Shown: positions 1-11,117 of the stretch, piece by piece
Numbering within the stretch: position 1 is the stretch's first letter
Layout of the letters: every line of letters starts with the position of its first letter
Assembly (NCBI GenBank): GCA_963734815.1
Contig: CAVTIH010000001.1
Span: forward strand, 806,001 to 870,000
Length of the DNA: 64,000 nucleotides
Source: Palsa-744 sp963734815
GTDB taxonomy: Bacteria; Actinomycetota; Thermoleophilia; Solirubrobacterales; Solirubrobacteraceae
Reading direction: 5' to 3'
The notes under the pieces: generated by a model
Database searches by the model: none
What the model was told of the DNA's origin: nothing
Seen by the model: only the letters and a program-made list of their open reading frames with translations
Program-made: the position numbers and the translations under genes

Positions 1-1
1 C

Positions 2-3000
2 GCCCCCGGTTCCGAGGGCGTGGTGGATGCCACCGCGGCGGACTTGGGCGATGGGGAAGCGAGCGGTCCGGTGACGCTCACCGACCGTCTGCCCAGCGGT
101 GTCACCGTCACGAACGCGACCGCGGTCAAGTTCTTCGCGACGGCGTTTTCCTCCGGCAAAGTCAATGCCGGCCCCGGTGGCCAATGGGGTTCGTTGCATC
201 TCTGTACGGTGACGGGGCAGGAAGTGAGCTGCACCTACCGCGACGCCGAAGAACTGGAAGCCCGCGGCGCGTCGCCCTCGCTGGTGGCCGAATTCGAACG
301 GTTGAGGCCGTTCAAGGGCCACCTCGCTCTGGAGATCAAAGTCGAAGCGTCCCCCGAAACGCCGGTCGGCACGCTCGAGAACGAAGTCGCCGCCTCCGGA
401 GGCGGCGGGCCCGCCAACCTCATTCGCCGGCCGCTCGCGGTCTCCGAAGAAGAACAACGGTTCGGCATCGAAGATTACGAGCTGCGTCCCGAAGCCGAAG
501 GGGGAGCGCCCGACACGCAGGCGGGCTCTCATCCATTCCAGCTGACGAGCGTCACCAACTTGAACGAGGGGCCGGAAACCAAGGAAGGCGCGGAACCCGT
601 GCAGCTGGTGCGCGACTTGCACTTCAAGCTGCCCACCGGCCAGCTCGGCAACGCAACCGCCGTTCCCGAGTGCACGGCGGCGCAGTTCGCGACCTACGAC
701 AACAACCTCAACGCCCCGGGAGCGATCTCCTGCCCACCGGAAACGCAGATCGGCGTGGCGACCGACACATACGTCACGTATGGGGGGGTCAATGGGGTGG
801 TGACCGAAACGGTGCCGATGTTCATCCTCGTTCCCGAAGCGGGCGAACCGGCGCGTTTCGGTTGGCACGCGGGACCGGTGCCGGTTGTGCTGAACACCGC
901 GGTCCGCAGTGGCGACGGCGAAGACTACGGCGTCACGGTGAACGTCTCGAACATCACCCAACTCGCCGGTCTAATGGCCAACGAAGTGACGTTCTGGGGC
1001 ACGCCCGGGGATCGGCGGCACGACAACTCGCGCGGCTATCCATGCTTGGACGATTTGCCTGGCTGCGTCGCGGCGAACGAGCCGCATCCGGACGCGTTTC
1101 TGCTGATGCCGACGTCGTGCCCGGCGAACCCGGCGGCGGAACCGTATTCCTCGACGTTGACGGCGCGCTCGTGGCTTGAACCGGCGGCGGGCCCGCACCC
1201 GGAAGCGACGTTCGATCTGGCGAACCCGTTGGGTGAACCGCTGGGCTTGGACGGCTGCAACCAACTGCCGTTCGCACCGCGGGTGGAAGCGGAACCGACG
1301 TCGGATCAGGCGATGACGTCGTCGGGGTTGTCGTTTGACTTGTATGTCGACGATGAAGGTCTGACGAGCCCTGAAGGGTTGGCGCAGTCGCAGCTGTCCA
1401 AGGCGGTTGTGAGCCTGCCGGTGGGGGTGACGGCAAACCCGTCGGTTGCCGCCGGGCTGACGGCGTGCACGCTGCCGGAGTATGAATCGGAGACGTTGGA
1501 TTCCGCGCCGGGCACGGGGTGCCCGAACGAATCGGACATCGGCTCGGTGGAAATCGAAAGTCCGCTGGTGACGCAGAAGATCGTGGGGTCGGTGTATCTG
1601 GCCAAGCAGGACGAAAACCCGTTCGGGACGCTGCTGGGGTTGTATGTGGTGGCGAAGAACCCGGAACTCGGCGTGATGATCCGGGTGGCGGGCAAGGTTG
1701 TGCCCGACCCGGTGACCGGGCAGCTGGTGACGACCTTCGAAGGGATTCCGCAGCTACCGTTCAGCCATTTCCACTTCGCGTTTCGTCAGGGGCAGCGGGC
1801 GCCGTTGGCGACCCCGCCGGCGTGCGGGACGTACACGACCGGGGCGGAACTGTTCCCGTACTCCGCGCCGGACGCCCCGGCGCACGACACTGCGACGTTC
1901 TCGATCACGAGCGGTCCGGAAGGCGCCCCGTGCCCGAGCGGCGGCACGCCGCCGTTCAACCCGGTCGTCACGGCGGGGACGGTCAACAACGCCGCCGGCG
2001 CGTACAGCCCGATGTACATCCAGATCACGCGCAAAGACACCGAACAGGAGATCACGCGCTTCTCGGCGCAGCTGCCGTCGGGGTTGACGGCCAACCTGTC
2101 GGGGGTCCCGTTCTGCCCCGACGCCGACATCGAAGCGGCGAAGACGGTGAGCGGCGCGCAGGAGGAAGCCGAACCGTCGTGTCCGGAAGCCAGCCGGATC
2201 GGGCACACCGATGTCGGCGTCGGCGTCGGCGGCACGCTCGCCTGGTCGGCGGGCAAGCTGTATCTCGCGGGCCCATACAACGGTGTGCCGTTCTCGGTGG
2301 TGGCGATCAACAGCGCCAAGGTCGGGCCGTTCGATCTCGGCACGGTCGTCGTCAGGGAGGCGCTGTCGATCGACCCGGAAACGGGGACCGTGAGAGTCGA
2401 CGCGAAAGCGTCGGACCCGATCCCGCACATCATCGATGGCATCGTGGTCCACGCGCGGGACGTGCGTGTATATGTCGATCGCCCCGGCTTCACGATCAAC
2501 CCGACCAGCTGCGATCGGACCACGTTCTCGGCGACGGTCGATGGGGCGGGCGCCGACCCGGCCAATCCGGCCGACCAGGTGCCGGTGACCGTCAACGACC
2601 CGTTCCAGGCGGCCGACTGCGCGAACCTGAAGTTCCAGCCCTCATTCAAGGCGTCGTCGTCAGGTAAAACCTCCAGGCTGGACGGCGCGAGCCTCACGGT
2701 GAGCCTGAGCTTCCCGGGCGGGTCGCTCGGCACCGACGCGAACATCAAATCGGTCAAAGTGGAACTTCCCAAACAGCTGCCGTCGCGTCTGACGACGCTG
2801 CAGAAGGCGTGCACCGAACAGCAGTTCGCGGCCAACCCCGCCGGGTGTCCCGTGGCGTCGAGGATCGGTGTGGCGAAGGCGGTCACGCCGATCCTGCCGG
2901 TCCCGCTGGAAGGCCCCGCGTACTTCGTCAGCCACGGCGCCGCAAAGTTCCCCGAACTGATCATCGTGCTGCAGGGTTACGGCGTGACGATCGACCTGCA

Positions 3001-3346
3001 CGGCGAAACGTACATCAGCAAAGAAGGGATCACCAGCTCGACGTTCCGCACCGTGCCCGACCAGCCGGTCACGAGCTTCGAACTGACGCTTCCGGAGGGT
3101 CCGAACTCGGCGTTGACGACCGGCGGAAGCCTCTGCTCGCTGACGCGGACGGTCACCGTCAAGCGCAAGGTCACCGTCCGCATCAAGGGACGCCGCCGGA
3201 CGGTCACCCGCAAGATCAAGACCAAGCAGCCCGCCTCGATGGTCATGCCGACCGCGTTCACCGCGCAGAACGGGACTGTTTTCAACCAGGACACGCCGGT
3301 CAGCGTCACGGGGTGCGGAAAGCAGAAGGCGAAGAAGGCGTCCTAG
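2..3346 (+). CDS. Giant secreted repeat protein, 5' partial
   Basis: The frame is open to the left edge, so the N-terminus (with any signal peptide) lies outside the window. About 1,114 residues are visible. The first part resembles a DUF11-type surface domain (LTDRLPSGVTVTNATA). A module of roughly 220-260 residues recurs four times, each beginning with an LPxG-like strand and followed by a paired-cysteine motif of the form C...CPxxSxIG; repeats begin near residues 204, 466, 685 and 916 counted from the GTG at 20. The C-terminus is strongly basic (VKRKVTVRIKGRRR) and ends in a Lys/Ala tail. Such proteins are common in Solirubrobacterales and are probably extracellular; the function is unknown. 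It converges on sufT with a 4-bp overlap. Confidence 0.8.
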   Translation, partial: APGSEGVVDATAADLGDGEASGPVTLTDRLPSGVTVTNATAVKFFATAFSSGKVNAGPGGQWGSLHLCTVTGQEVSCTYRDAEELEARGASPSLVAEFERLRPFKGHLALEIKVEASPETPVGTLENEVAASGGGGPANLIRRPLAVSEEEQRFGIEDYELRPEAEGGAPDTQAGSHPFQLTSVTNLNEGPETKEGAEPVQLVRDLHFKLPTGQLGNATAVPECTAAQFATYDNNLNAPGAISCPPETQIGVATDTYVTYGGVNGVVTETVPMFILVPEAGEPARFGWHAGPVPVVLNTAVRSGDGEDYGVTVNVSNITQLAGLMANEVTFWGTPGDRRHDNSRGYPCLDDLPGCVAANEPHPDAFLLMPTSCPANPAAEPYSSTLTARSWLEPAAGPHPEATFDLANPLGEPLGLDGCNQLPFAPRVEAEPTSDQAMTSSGLSFDLYVDDEGLTSPEGLAQSQLSKAVVSLPVGVTANPSVAAGLTACTLPEYESETLDSAPGTGCPNESDIGSVEIESPLVTQKIVGSVYLAKQDENPFGTLLGLYVVAKNPELGVMIRVAGKVVPDPVTGQLVTTFEGIPQLPFSHFHFAFRQGQRAPLATPPACGTYTTGAELFPYSAPDAPAHDTATFSITSGPEGAPCPSGGTPPFNPVVTAGTVNNAAGAYSPMYIQITRKDTEQEITRFSAQLPSGLTANLSGVPFCPDADIEAAKTVSGAQEEAEPSCPEASRIGHTDVGVGVGGTLAWSAGKLYLAGPYNGVPFSVVAINSAKVGPFDLGTVVVREALSIDPETGTVRVDAKASDPIPHIIDGIVVHARDVRVYVDRPGFTINPTSCDRTTFSATVDGAGADPANPADQVPVTVNDPFQAADCANLKFQPSFKASSSGKTSRLDGASLTVSLSFPGGSLGTDANIKSVKVELPKQLPSRLTTLQKACTEQQFAANPAGCPVASRIGVAKAVTPILPVPLEGPAYFVSHGAAKFPELIIVLQGYGVTIDLHGETYISKEGITSSTFRTVPDQPVTSFELTLPEGPNSALTTGGSLCSLTRTVTVKRKVTVRIKGRRRTVTRKIKTKQPASMVMPTAFTAQNGTVFNQDTPVSVTGCGKQKAKKAS

Positions 3347-3646
3347 AAGCCCAGCGCGAACTTGGCGTCCTCGGTCATCCGCTCGGGCGACCACGGCGGG
3401 ACGAACACCATCTCGCACTCGACCGACTTGACGCCTTCCAGCTCACCCACGAACTCCTCCATCTGTTCGGTCACCTGCGGGCCGATCGGGCAGGCGGGGG
3501 TGGTGAGCGTGAACGTGATGTGCACGTCCCCTGCATTTACCTCGACTCCGTAGACCAAACCAAGCTCGACGAAGTCGAGGCCGAGCTCGGGGTCGATCAC
3601 GTTGGAGAGCGCGTCCATCACGTCCTCCATCTCGACTGTGACGGTC

Positions 3647-3654
<8 letters not shown>
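3343..3654 (-). CDS. sufT: SufT-like MIP18/DUF59 Fe-S assembly factor
   Basis: A small protein of about 103 residues with the MIP18/DUF59 fold: the helix DVMDALSNVIDPELGLDFVE and the conserved TTPACPIGP loop carrying the single Cys. The family helps mature iron-sulfur proteins and is usually the last gene of actinobacterial suf operons, as here. The TTG at 3654 overlaps the sufB stop (TGA at 3649-3647) and suggests coupled translation; an upstream TTG at 3672 and an internal ATG eight codons on are alternatives. Confidence 0.85.
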
Positions 3655-5047
<1,393 letters not shown>

Positions 5048-5124
5048 GAGGGTGCTCCTTCGCTTGAATCCCGTGCTCTGTGGTAGGGATTCTATCGCGT
5101 CTGTTTCGGGATCGGAGGTTCCCT

Positions 5125-5463
5125 TCAACCGCCTGGCCCACGACCGCTATCAAGCCCGAGCGCGATTGAGAGGGCTCGATCGAGGGCGACGAGCTGCAAA
5201 GGGGAGAGATGGCCGCGATAGCGTGTGAGCAGGCGCTTGGGGAGCGTTGCGAGGTCGTCGCAGTTGAGGACCGAGTGCTCGTGCAGATCCAGGTGCGTCC
5301 CATCGAGCGGCACCTCTGCCGGGTGGCCGCGCACGGTGGAGGTGACCAGGACGACCGTAACGGCGCTCAGCACGGGAATCGCCTGCTCGCGAGTGACCAC
5401 GACCGCGGGGTGCGTGCCCGCGAGTGGGAAGTCGGCGTCGTAGACGTCGCCGCGGTAGATCAC
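5125..5463 (-). CDS. MazF/PemK-family endoribonuclease toxin
   Basis: 112 residues with the PemK/MazF layout: N-terminal RGDVYDADFP, then THPAVVVTREQAIPVLSAVT, and a C-terminal LSPLQLVALDRALSIALGL helix. Members usually cut mRNA and are neutralised by a small antitoxin. The GTG start overlaps the antitoxin stop (GTGA). The pair sits inside the suf cluster between sufU and sufB. Toxicity is inferred from the family only. Confidence 0.88.
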   Translation of the reverse strand: MIYRGDVYDADFPLAGTHPAVVVTREQAIPVLSAVTVVLVTSTVRGHPAEVPLDGTHLDLHEHSVLNCDDLATLPKRLLTRYRGHLSPLQLVALDRALSIALGLDSGRGPGG

Positions 5464-5717
5464 GCCGATGGGGAGCGCTCTGCCAGCCGTTCGCCGGCGA
5501 TCTGGGCGCTGGCCTCGGCGAACCAGGGCTCCTGCGGGTGCTCGCTGTACGCGCGACGGTATTCCTCGGCGATCTCACGGTCGCGCTGCTCGCGCAGCAG
5601 CTCGCCGATACCGGCGCGCACCGCCGCGGCGCGGCTGGGGTAGCGCCCAGCTGCTACTGCGGCGTCCAACGCCATCAGATCATCGTCATCGAGGCGGATC
5701 GCAATCTGCTGAGACAT
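5460..5717 (-). CDS. Ribbon-helix-helix antitoxin of the MazF-like toxin
   Basis: 85 residues beginning MSQQIAIRLDDDDLMALDAA, a ribbon-helix-helix DNA-binding start, followed by RYPSRAAAVRAGIGELLREQ and an acidic C-terminal tail that would wrap the toxin. The real start is the ATG at 5717; the longer open frame upstream is a shadow of sufU. No strong ribosome binding site is seen. Antitoxins of this class normally repress their own promoter, so the 5718-5761 gap is the likely operator region. Confidence 0.82.
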   Translation of the reverse strand: MSQQIAIRLDDDDLMALDAAVAAGRYPSRAAAVRAGIGELLREQRDREIAEEYRRAYSEHPQEPWFAEASAQIAGERLAERSPSA

Positions 5718-5761
5718 CCCATTGAGAATACCATCTGTAATCCCAGCATCCGGCCCGGGGC

Positions 5762-6142
5762 TCACACCGGCCAGTCGTGATCGCCGCTGACCGCCCCGCG
5801 CACCACCTTGAGGTTGAGCAGCGCGCACTTGCGGCGGGTGGCGGAGACAGGGATGCCGAGCAGGTCGAGCATCCAGTCGGCGCCGAGCTTGCCCACCTCC
5901 TCCAGCTCCATGCCCTTCAGCTCCTCGGAGGCAATCGAGGCGGATGCTTGGGAGATCGCGCAACCGTGGCCGTCGAAGCGCAGGTCCTCGATGCGTCCGT
6001 CCTTGACGCGGATCTGCACGCTGAGCTCGTCCCCGCACAGCGGGTTGTGCTCTTCGGCCTCCAGGTCGTGGGGCTCGAGCGCGCCGAAGTTGCGTGGGCG
6101 CTTGTAGTGGTCGAGGATGTAGTCGCGGTAGAGGTCGTCCAT
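5762..6142 (-). CDS. sufU: SufU, Zn-dependent sulfurtransferase/IscU-like
   Basis: 126 residues. The three metal-binding cysteines are present in NPLCGDE, GHGCAISQAS and RRKCALL. SufU accepts persulfide sulfur from SufS and passes it to the SufBCD scaffold. It starts 10 bp after the sufS stop, the usual SufS-SufU pairing of Gram-positive bacteria. The C-terminus DHDWPV is typical of the family. Confidence 0.95.
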   Translation of the reverse strand: MDDLYRDYILDHYKRPRNFGALEPHDLEAEEHNPLCGDELSVQIRVKDGRIEDLRFDGHGCAISQASASIASEELKGMELEEVGKLGADWMLDLLGIPVSATRRKCALLNLKVVRGAVSGDHDWPV

Positions 6143-6152
6143 CAGCTTCGCC

Positions 6153-7376
6153 TCACAGGCCGAACACCTCGCGTCCGGCCAGCAGCGTGTCCAGCAGCGC
6201 GTCGATCTCCGCGGGGGTGTTGTAGATCCCCACGCTCGCCCTGGCCGTCGCCGCCACGTGCAGGCAGCGCATCAGCGGCTGCGCGCAGTGGTGGCCGGCG
6301 CGGATGCACACGCCGCCGCGGTTGGCGATCTCGGCGACGTCGTGGGGGTGCATCCCCTCGATCGTGAACGACGCGATGCCGCCCCGTTCCTGCGCGCGCG
6401 GGGGGCCGGCGACTCGCAGGCCGTGTACTTCCGCCAGGCGTGTGAGCAGGTGCGCGGTCAGCGCTTCCTCGTGCTCGCGCACGCGCTCCATCCCCAGGTT
6501 GCGCAGGTACTCCACCGCCACGCCCAACCCGACGGCCTCGGCGATCGGCGGGGTGCCGGCCTCGAACTTGTAAGGCAGCTCGTTCCACGTCGCCCCGTCG
6601 AAGTCCACCGAGGCGATCATGTCGCCGCCGGTGAGGAACGGGGGCATCTCCTCCAGCAGCTCGGCGCGGCCGTGCAGCACGCCGATCCCGGTCGGCCCCA
6701 TCGCCTTGTGGCCGGTCCACGCGTAGAAGTCGGCTCCAACCGCCTGCACGTCCACCGGCATGTGCGGCACGGCCTGCGCGCCGTCCACCAGCGACACTGC
6801 GCCGGCGGCACGCACCCGCGCGGTCATCTGCGCCACGGGGTTGATCGTGCCGAGCACGTTGGACACGTGGGTGAACGCCACCAGCTTCACGTCGCCCCGT
6901 TCGAGCTCTCTGTTGAGCTGCGCGGGGTCGAGCTGTCCGCTCTCGTCCACCTCCAGGTAGCGCAGCTGCGCGCCGCGCTCTTTGCACAGCTGCTGCCACG
7001 GCACGATGTTGGCGTGGTGCTCCATCTGGGTGATCAGGACCGCGTTGCCCTCGCCCACGTTCGTGCGGCCCCACGCGTACGCGACGAGGTTTATCGCCTC
7101 GGTCACGTTCTTCGTGAAGATCGTTGTCTTCGCCTCGGCGCCCGTGAACGAGGCGACCCGCACGCGCGCCTGCTCGTAGGCGGCGTCGGCCTCTTGCGCG
7201 AGCGCGTACACGCCGCGGTGCACGTTCGCGTTGTGCTCGCGCAGGTGCTCGGCGAGCGCGTCGATCACCACCTGCGGCTTCTGCGCGGTCGAGGCCGAGT
7301 CGAGGTACACCAGCGGGTTGCCGTCGAACTGGCGCGTCAAGATCGGGAAGTCCCCGCGCACGTCCAGCTCGGCCAT
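6153..7376 (-). CDS. sufS: SufS cysteine desulfurase
   Basis: 407 residues from the ATG at 7376 (MAELDVRGDFPILTRQ). It is a PLP enzyme that takes sulfur from cysteine. PLP lysine is K224 in WTGHKAMGPTG, the PLP-stacking histidine region is QMEHHANIVPW, and the persulfide cysteine is C364 in RAGHHCAQPLM. The open frame extends 52 codons upstream but reaches into sufD and is not conserved-looking, so the internal ATG is preferred. A 124-bp gap separates it from sufD. Confidence 0.95.
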   Translation of the reverse strand: MAELDVRGDFPILTRQFDGNPLVYLDSASTAQKPQVVIDALAEHLREHNANVHRGVYALAQEADAAYEQARVRVASFTGAEAKTTIFTKNVTEAINLVAYAWGRTNVGEGNAVLITQMEHHANIVPWQQLCKERGAQLRYLEVDESGQLDPAQLNRELERGDVKLVAFTHVSNVLGTINPVAQMTARVRAAGAVSLVDGAQAVPHMPVDVQAVGADFYAWTGHKAMGPTGIGVLHGRAELLEEMPPFLTGGDMIASVDFDGATWNELPYKFEAGTPPIAEAVGLGVAVEYLRNLGMERVREHEEALTAHLLTRLAEVHGLRVAGPPRAQERGGIASFTIEGMHPHDVAEIANRGGVCIRAGHHCAQPLMRCLHVAATARASVGIYNTPAEIDALLDTLLAGREVFGL

Positions 7377-7500
7377 TTCGCCGCCGGGCGCGCCCTGCGA
7401 GCGCGCGTCGATTGTCGCTCGCGCCGAGATGCTCACCTGCGGCTCGCCTCCCGCCACGCCGGCCGACCTTCGATCGCGGTTCCCGCGTATTTCATCGCGC

Positions 7501-8944
7501 TCACCTGCTCGCCGCGTACGCCTCGATGTCATCGCGCGCTGCCGCCAGCTTCGCGGCGATCTTCGCGCGCACGACCCCTTCCAGTGGCTCGTCTCCCAGC
7601 TGGCTGATGAGCGGCTCGAAGAAGCCCTCGACGATCACCCTCACGGCGCTCGCGCGGTCCAGGCCGCGGGTTTGCATGTAGAAGATCGCGTCCTCGTCCA
7701 GCTCTCCCACCGTCCCACCGTGCGAGGCCGACACGTCGTCGGCGCTCACCAGCACCGAAGGGATCGCGTCCAGCCGTGCCTTGTGCGAGAGCATCATCGT
7801 GTGGATCTGCAGGTAGGTGTGGGTCTGCTGCGCGCCAGGGTCGATCTGGATCAGGCCCTCGAAGCTCGCGCGGCTCTCGCCCGTGGCGGCCCCGCGCCAG
7901 TGCACGTCCCCGCCGGAGGGGCCGGTCTCGTGCAGGTCCACCGCGAACACGTCCAGCAGCTCTTTCTCCTGTGCGAAGAACACGCCGCGGAACGCCATGT
8001 CCCCGCCGGGCTCGCTCACCGCCAGCTCGAGGTGGTGGCGCACGAGGTGGCCGCCCAGCAGCGCCGGCAGCCAGTGGCAGTAGGCGTCCCTGCCGACGCC
8101 CACGAAGCGCGTGGAGGCGTCGAACACTTCGCCGCTGCCCCAGTCCTGGAGTTGCGCCAGGTGGCAGCGCGCGCCGTCGTTCAGGTACAGCTCGAACGCC
8201 CCCGCGTGCAGCGCCTGGCCCTCGAAGTCGCCCGCAAGGTCGTACTCGTGCACGCGGAACTCCGCGCCGCGCTCGCCCACGATCAGCGTGCGCCCGTACT
8301 GCGCCGTGCCCGGCCCGTCGATCGCGTACACGATCTCGAACGGCTGCTCCACGTGCAGGCCCGCGGGGATGTGCAGGAAGGCGCCGCCCGTCCACAGCGC
8401 GGCGTTCGCTGCCTCCAGCTTGTGGCGGTCGTACGTCAGACGCTTGGAGTACCACTGGGTGAACAGCTCCGTGTGCTCGCGTGCGGCCTGCTCCAGCGAG
8501 CAGAGGATCACGCCGCGCTGGGCGAGCTCGGGGTCGAGCTCGACGTGCACCACCGTTCCGTCGCGCTGCACGATCCGCCCGGCGCGGTCGCGCTCGGGGA
8601 TCGTTTCGCGCACGATTGCGGGGATGGGGTCGGCGGTTGTGTTGTCGTTGTTTGAAGCGACCCTACGTGCGCGCGCGCGTGGGGCGTCGTCATCGTTGTC
8701 TGTTGCGGAGGTGCCCTCGGGTGCGTGCGGGGTGTGGTGTCGCACCTGCAGCCTGTCGAGGTCCAGCCCTTCGAAGCTCGTCGTCCAGAAGCCCGAGCGC
8801 CGCCACACCGGCAGCTCCTGCGACTCGTACACCTTCAGCGCCGCCTCGCGCAGCTGCTCCAGCGTGCGGCCATCGCCCGCGCCGTCGCCGTGCAGCGCGT
8901 GGTAGAGCGTCGACTCGCGATGGCGTCCCGGCTTGACGGCGATC

Positions 8945-8952
<8 letters not shown>
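7501..8952 (-). CDS. sufD: SufD, Fe-S scaffold subunit
   Basis: 483 residues from ATG 8952, which overlaps the sufC stop by 8 bp. SufD motifs include ALWTGGAFLHIPAGLHVEQP, VHWRGAATGESRASFEGLI and the C-terminal VGELDEDAIFYMQTRGLD. Between about residues 80 and 110 there is an Asp/Asn/Arg-rich low-complexity insert (ATDNDDDAPRARARR) before the scaffold domain; this looks like a flexible lineage-specific linker. It partners with SufB and SufC. Confidence 0.93.
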
Positions 8953-9700
<748 letters not shown>

Positions 9701-9713
9701 ATTCTCCTTCGGG

Positions 9714-10262
9714 TCAGGCGATTGTCGGTAGCGGCAGTGACTGCTCGTCCGTGCGGACGACGCCCGCGCGGACGAGCTTCGCGGTGGGGGCAAGCGGCAG
9801 CTCTCTCGTGGGCGCGGGCCCTGCCGGCAGCAGATCGGCGAGCGTGGTGTCCATCAGCGTGCTCACGATCGAGAAGCGCACGCGCGTCCACAGCAGCTTG
9901 GTGGGGCACACGTGGCTTGGGTCCTGCTCGCGCGAGCACACGATGCTCCCGTCGGCGTCCTGGGAGATGCACTCGATCGGGGCGATCGCGCCCTCCAGCG
10001 CCTCCACCACCTCCGCCATCGTGATCTCCTGTGGCGCCCGCGCAAGCATGTACCCGCCGCGCGAGCCCCGGCGGCTCTCGATCAGCCCCGCCTTGCGCAG
10101 CCTCGCCACGAGGTGCTCCAGGTACGCCAGCGGCAGTCCGTCGTGCTCGGCGATCTCCGCCAGGGGCATCACCTGCTCCTCCCCGTTGGGGCTCGCCTGC
10201 GCGCGCTGCGCGAGTGCAACCATCACGCGCACGCCGTACTCCGCCTTGGTTGAGAACATCAT
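9714..10262 (-). CDS. Rrf2-family regulator of the SUF operon
   Basis: 182 residues: N-terminal winged helix (MMFSTKAEYGVRVMVALAQR), recognition helix LPLAYLEHLVARLRKAGLIE, wing SRRGSRGGYMLAR, and three cysteines C98, C109 and C119 placed like the cluster ligands of IscR-type regulators, though with C-x10-C-x9-C spacing. It is the first gene of the suf operon (13 bp before sufC), implying autoregulation of Fe-S assembly in response to cluster supply. Starts at the ATG pair 10262/10259. A C-terminal extension of about 55 residues follows the cluster motif. Confidence 0.9.
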   Translation of the reverse strand: MMFSTKAEYGVRVMVALAQRAQASPNGEEQVMPLAEIAEHDGLPLAYLEHLVARLRKAGLIESRRGSRGGYMLARAPQEITMAEVVEALEGAIAPIECISQDADGSIVCSREQDPSHVCPTKLLWTRVRFSIVSTLMDTTLADLLPAGPAPTRELPLAPTAKLVRAGVVRTDEQSLPLPTIA

Positions 10263-10327
10263 TGCTTGATTGGGGGGTGGCCGGGAGGGGGGCCTGCCCT
10301 CCTCCCGTACAGATCGTCATCGCTCAA

Positions 10328-10351
10328 ATACCTACCTGGGCGGTAGGATAT
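10328..10351. promoter_or_regulatory. IscR/Rrf2-like dyad upstream of suf operon
   Basis: A near-perfect dyad: ATACCTACC (10328-10336) and GGTAGGATAT (10342-10351) around a 5-nt centre. The ATA-CC-n-AC half-site layout resembles IscR type I sites. It lies 66 bp before the Rrf2 gene and just after the SCO1-like stop, the natural place for an operator of the suf promoter. Seen directly; binding is inferred. Confidence 0.6.
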
Positions 10352-10998
10352 CAGCCGTCCAGCTTACGCACGTCGTGCGCGAGCGCTTCCGGGGTCAGTT
10401 CTTCGACCGGGAACTCCACGCGCGGGGCGCCCTGCTTGTCGAGCAGCAGCACGAACGCGTCGCGTTCGTATGCGGTCGCGCCCGCGCTTGCCGGCACGGC
10501 CGAGTAGGCGCGCCACACCGGGCGCAGCTGTGCGGTGCTGCCGGTCAGGTATTCCATGCGCCCTGTCAGCGATGCGGCGTGCAGGAACGCCCGCACGCGC
10601 GCCGGCGTGTCGGCAGCCGGGTCGAGGCTGATCGCGAGCGCGGGAGTGCCCCGGGGAAGTTCTTCAAGCGCCCCGCGGATCTGCTGGGCGATCAGCGGCG
10701 CGGTGGTTTTGGAGGTGGTGTAAAGGAACGTGAGGATCGCCACCCTCCCCTTGAAGTCGCTCAGCGAGACGCGCCTGCCGTACTGGTCGGTCAGCGTGAG
10801 CGCGCGTGGGCGAAGGTTCCCCGGCAGCAGCGCCCCGTCGTAGCCGGTCGCCGACGGTGCTTGCGCCACCGCGGCCGCTTCGGTGGGTGCCGTCCCTGCG
10901 CCCCCGCTCGACCCACCGGAGCAACCGGGGAGCGCCGCCAGCGCGAGCGCGATGGCGATCGCAGGCATGATGGGGAGGCGGCGGCGCATGGGCAACAT
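10351..10998 (-). CDS. SCO1/SenC-like lipoprotein lacking Cu ligands
   Basis: About 215 residues. The N-terminus has a lipoprotein signal ending in the lipobox ALPGC, followed by a Gly/Ser-rich linker. The thioredoxin-like SCO1 fold is recognisable from LTDQYGRRVSLSDFKGRVAI and AISLDPAADTPARVRAF. The copper CxxxC is replaced: the expected FxYTxCxxxCPLIA reads FLYTTSKTTAPLIA, and the distal His before the FVLLxD strand reads Arg-Asp. So no Cu site is expected. Start could be 10998 (MLPMRRR) or 10989. Role unknown; perhaps a redox-inactive paralogue. Confidence 0.8.
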   Translation of the reverse strand: MLPMRRRLPIMPAIAIALALAALPGCSGGSSGGAGTAPTEAAAVAQAPSATGYDGALLPGNLRPRALTLTDQYGRRVSLSDFKGRVAILTFLYTTSKTTAPLIAQQIRGALEELPRGTPALAISLDPAADTPARVRAFLHAASLTGRMEYLTGSTAQLRPVWRAYSAVPASAGATAYERDAFVLLLDKQGAPRVEFPVEELTPEALAHDVRKLDG

Positions 10999-11117
10999 GG
11001 AATGTAAGAGCAATGTATGAGACGGCGCGTCACCCCTCGCGGGGAGGTTGTGTAATCCATTGTGCGGTATCTTTTGAGCCCCTGGCAGACCGGACTCACG
11101 GAAGAGGTGCTCCACCA

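Noticed and set aside
7377..7532. 52-codon N-terminal extension of sufS
   Set aside because: Unlike SufS N-termini and runs into the end of sufD; the internal ATG gives the normal family start.
6258..7607. Plus-strand 449-residue ORF
   Set aside because: Antisense shadow of sufS, rich in His/Arg/Val with no family features.
10999..11117. CCCC-TCG-CGGGG hairpin between divergent genes as a riboswitch
   Set aside because: Too small, no conserved aptamer features.
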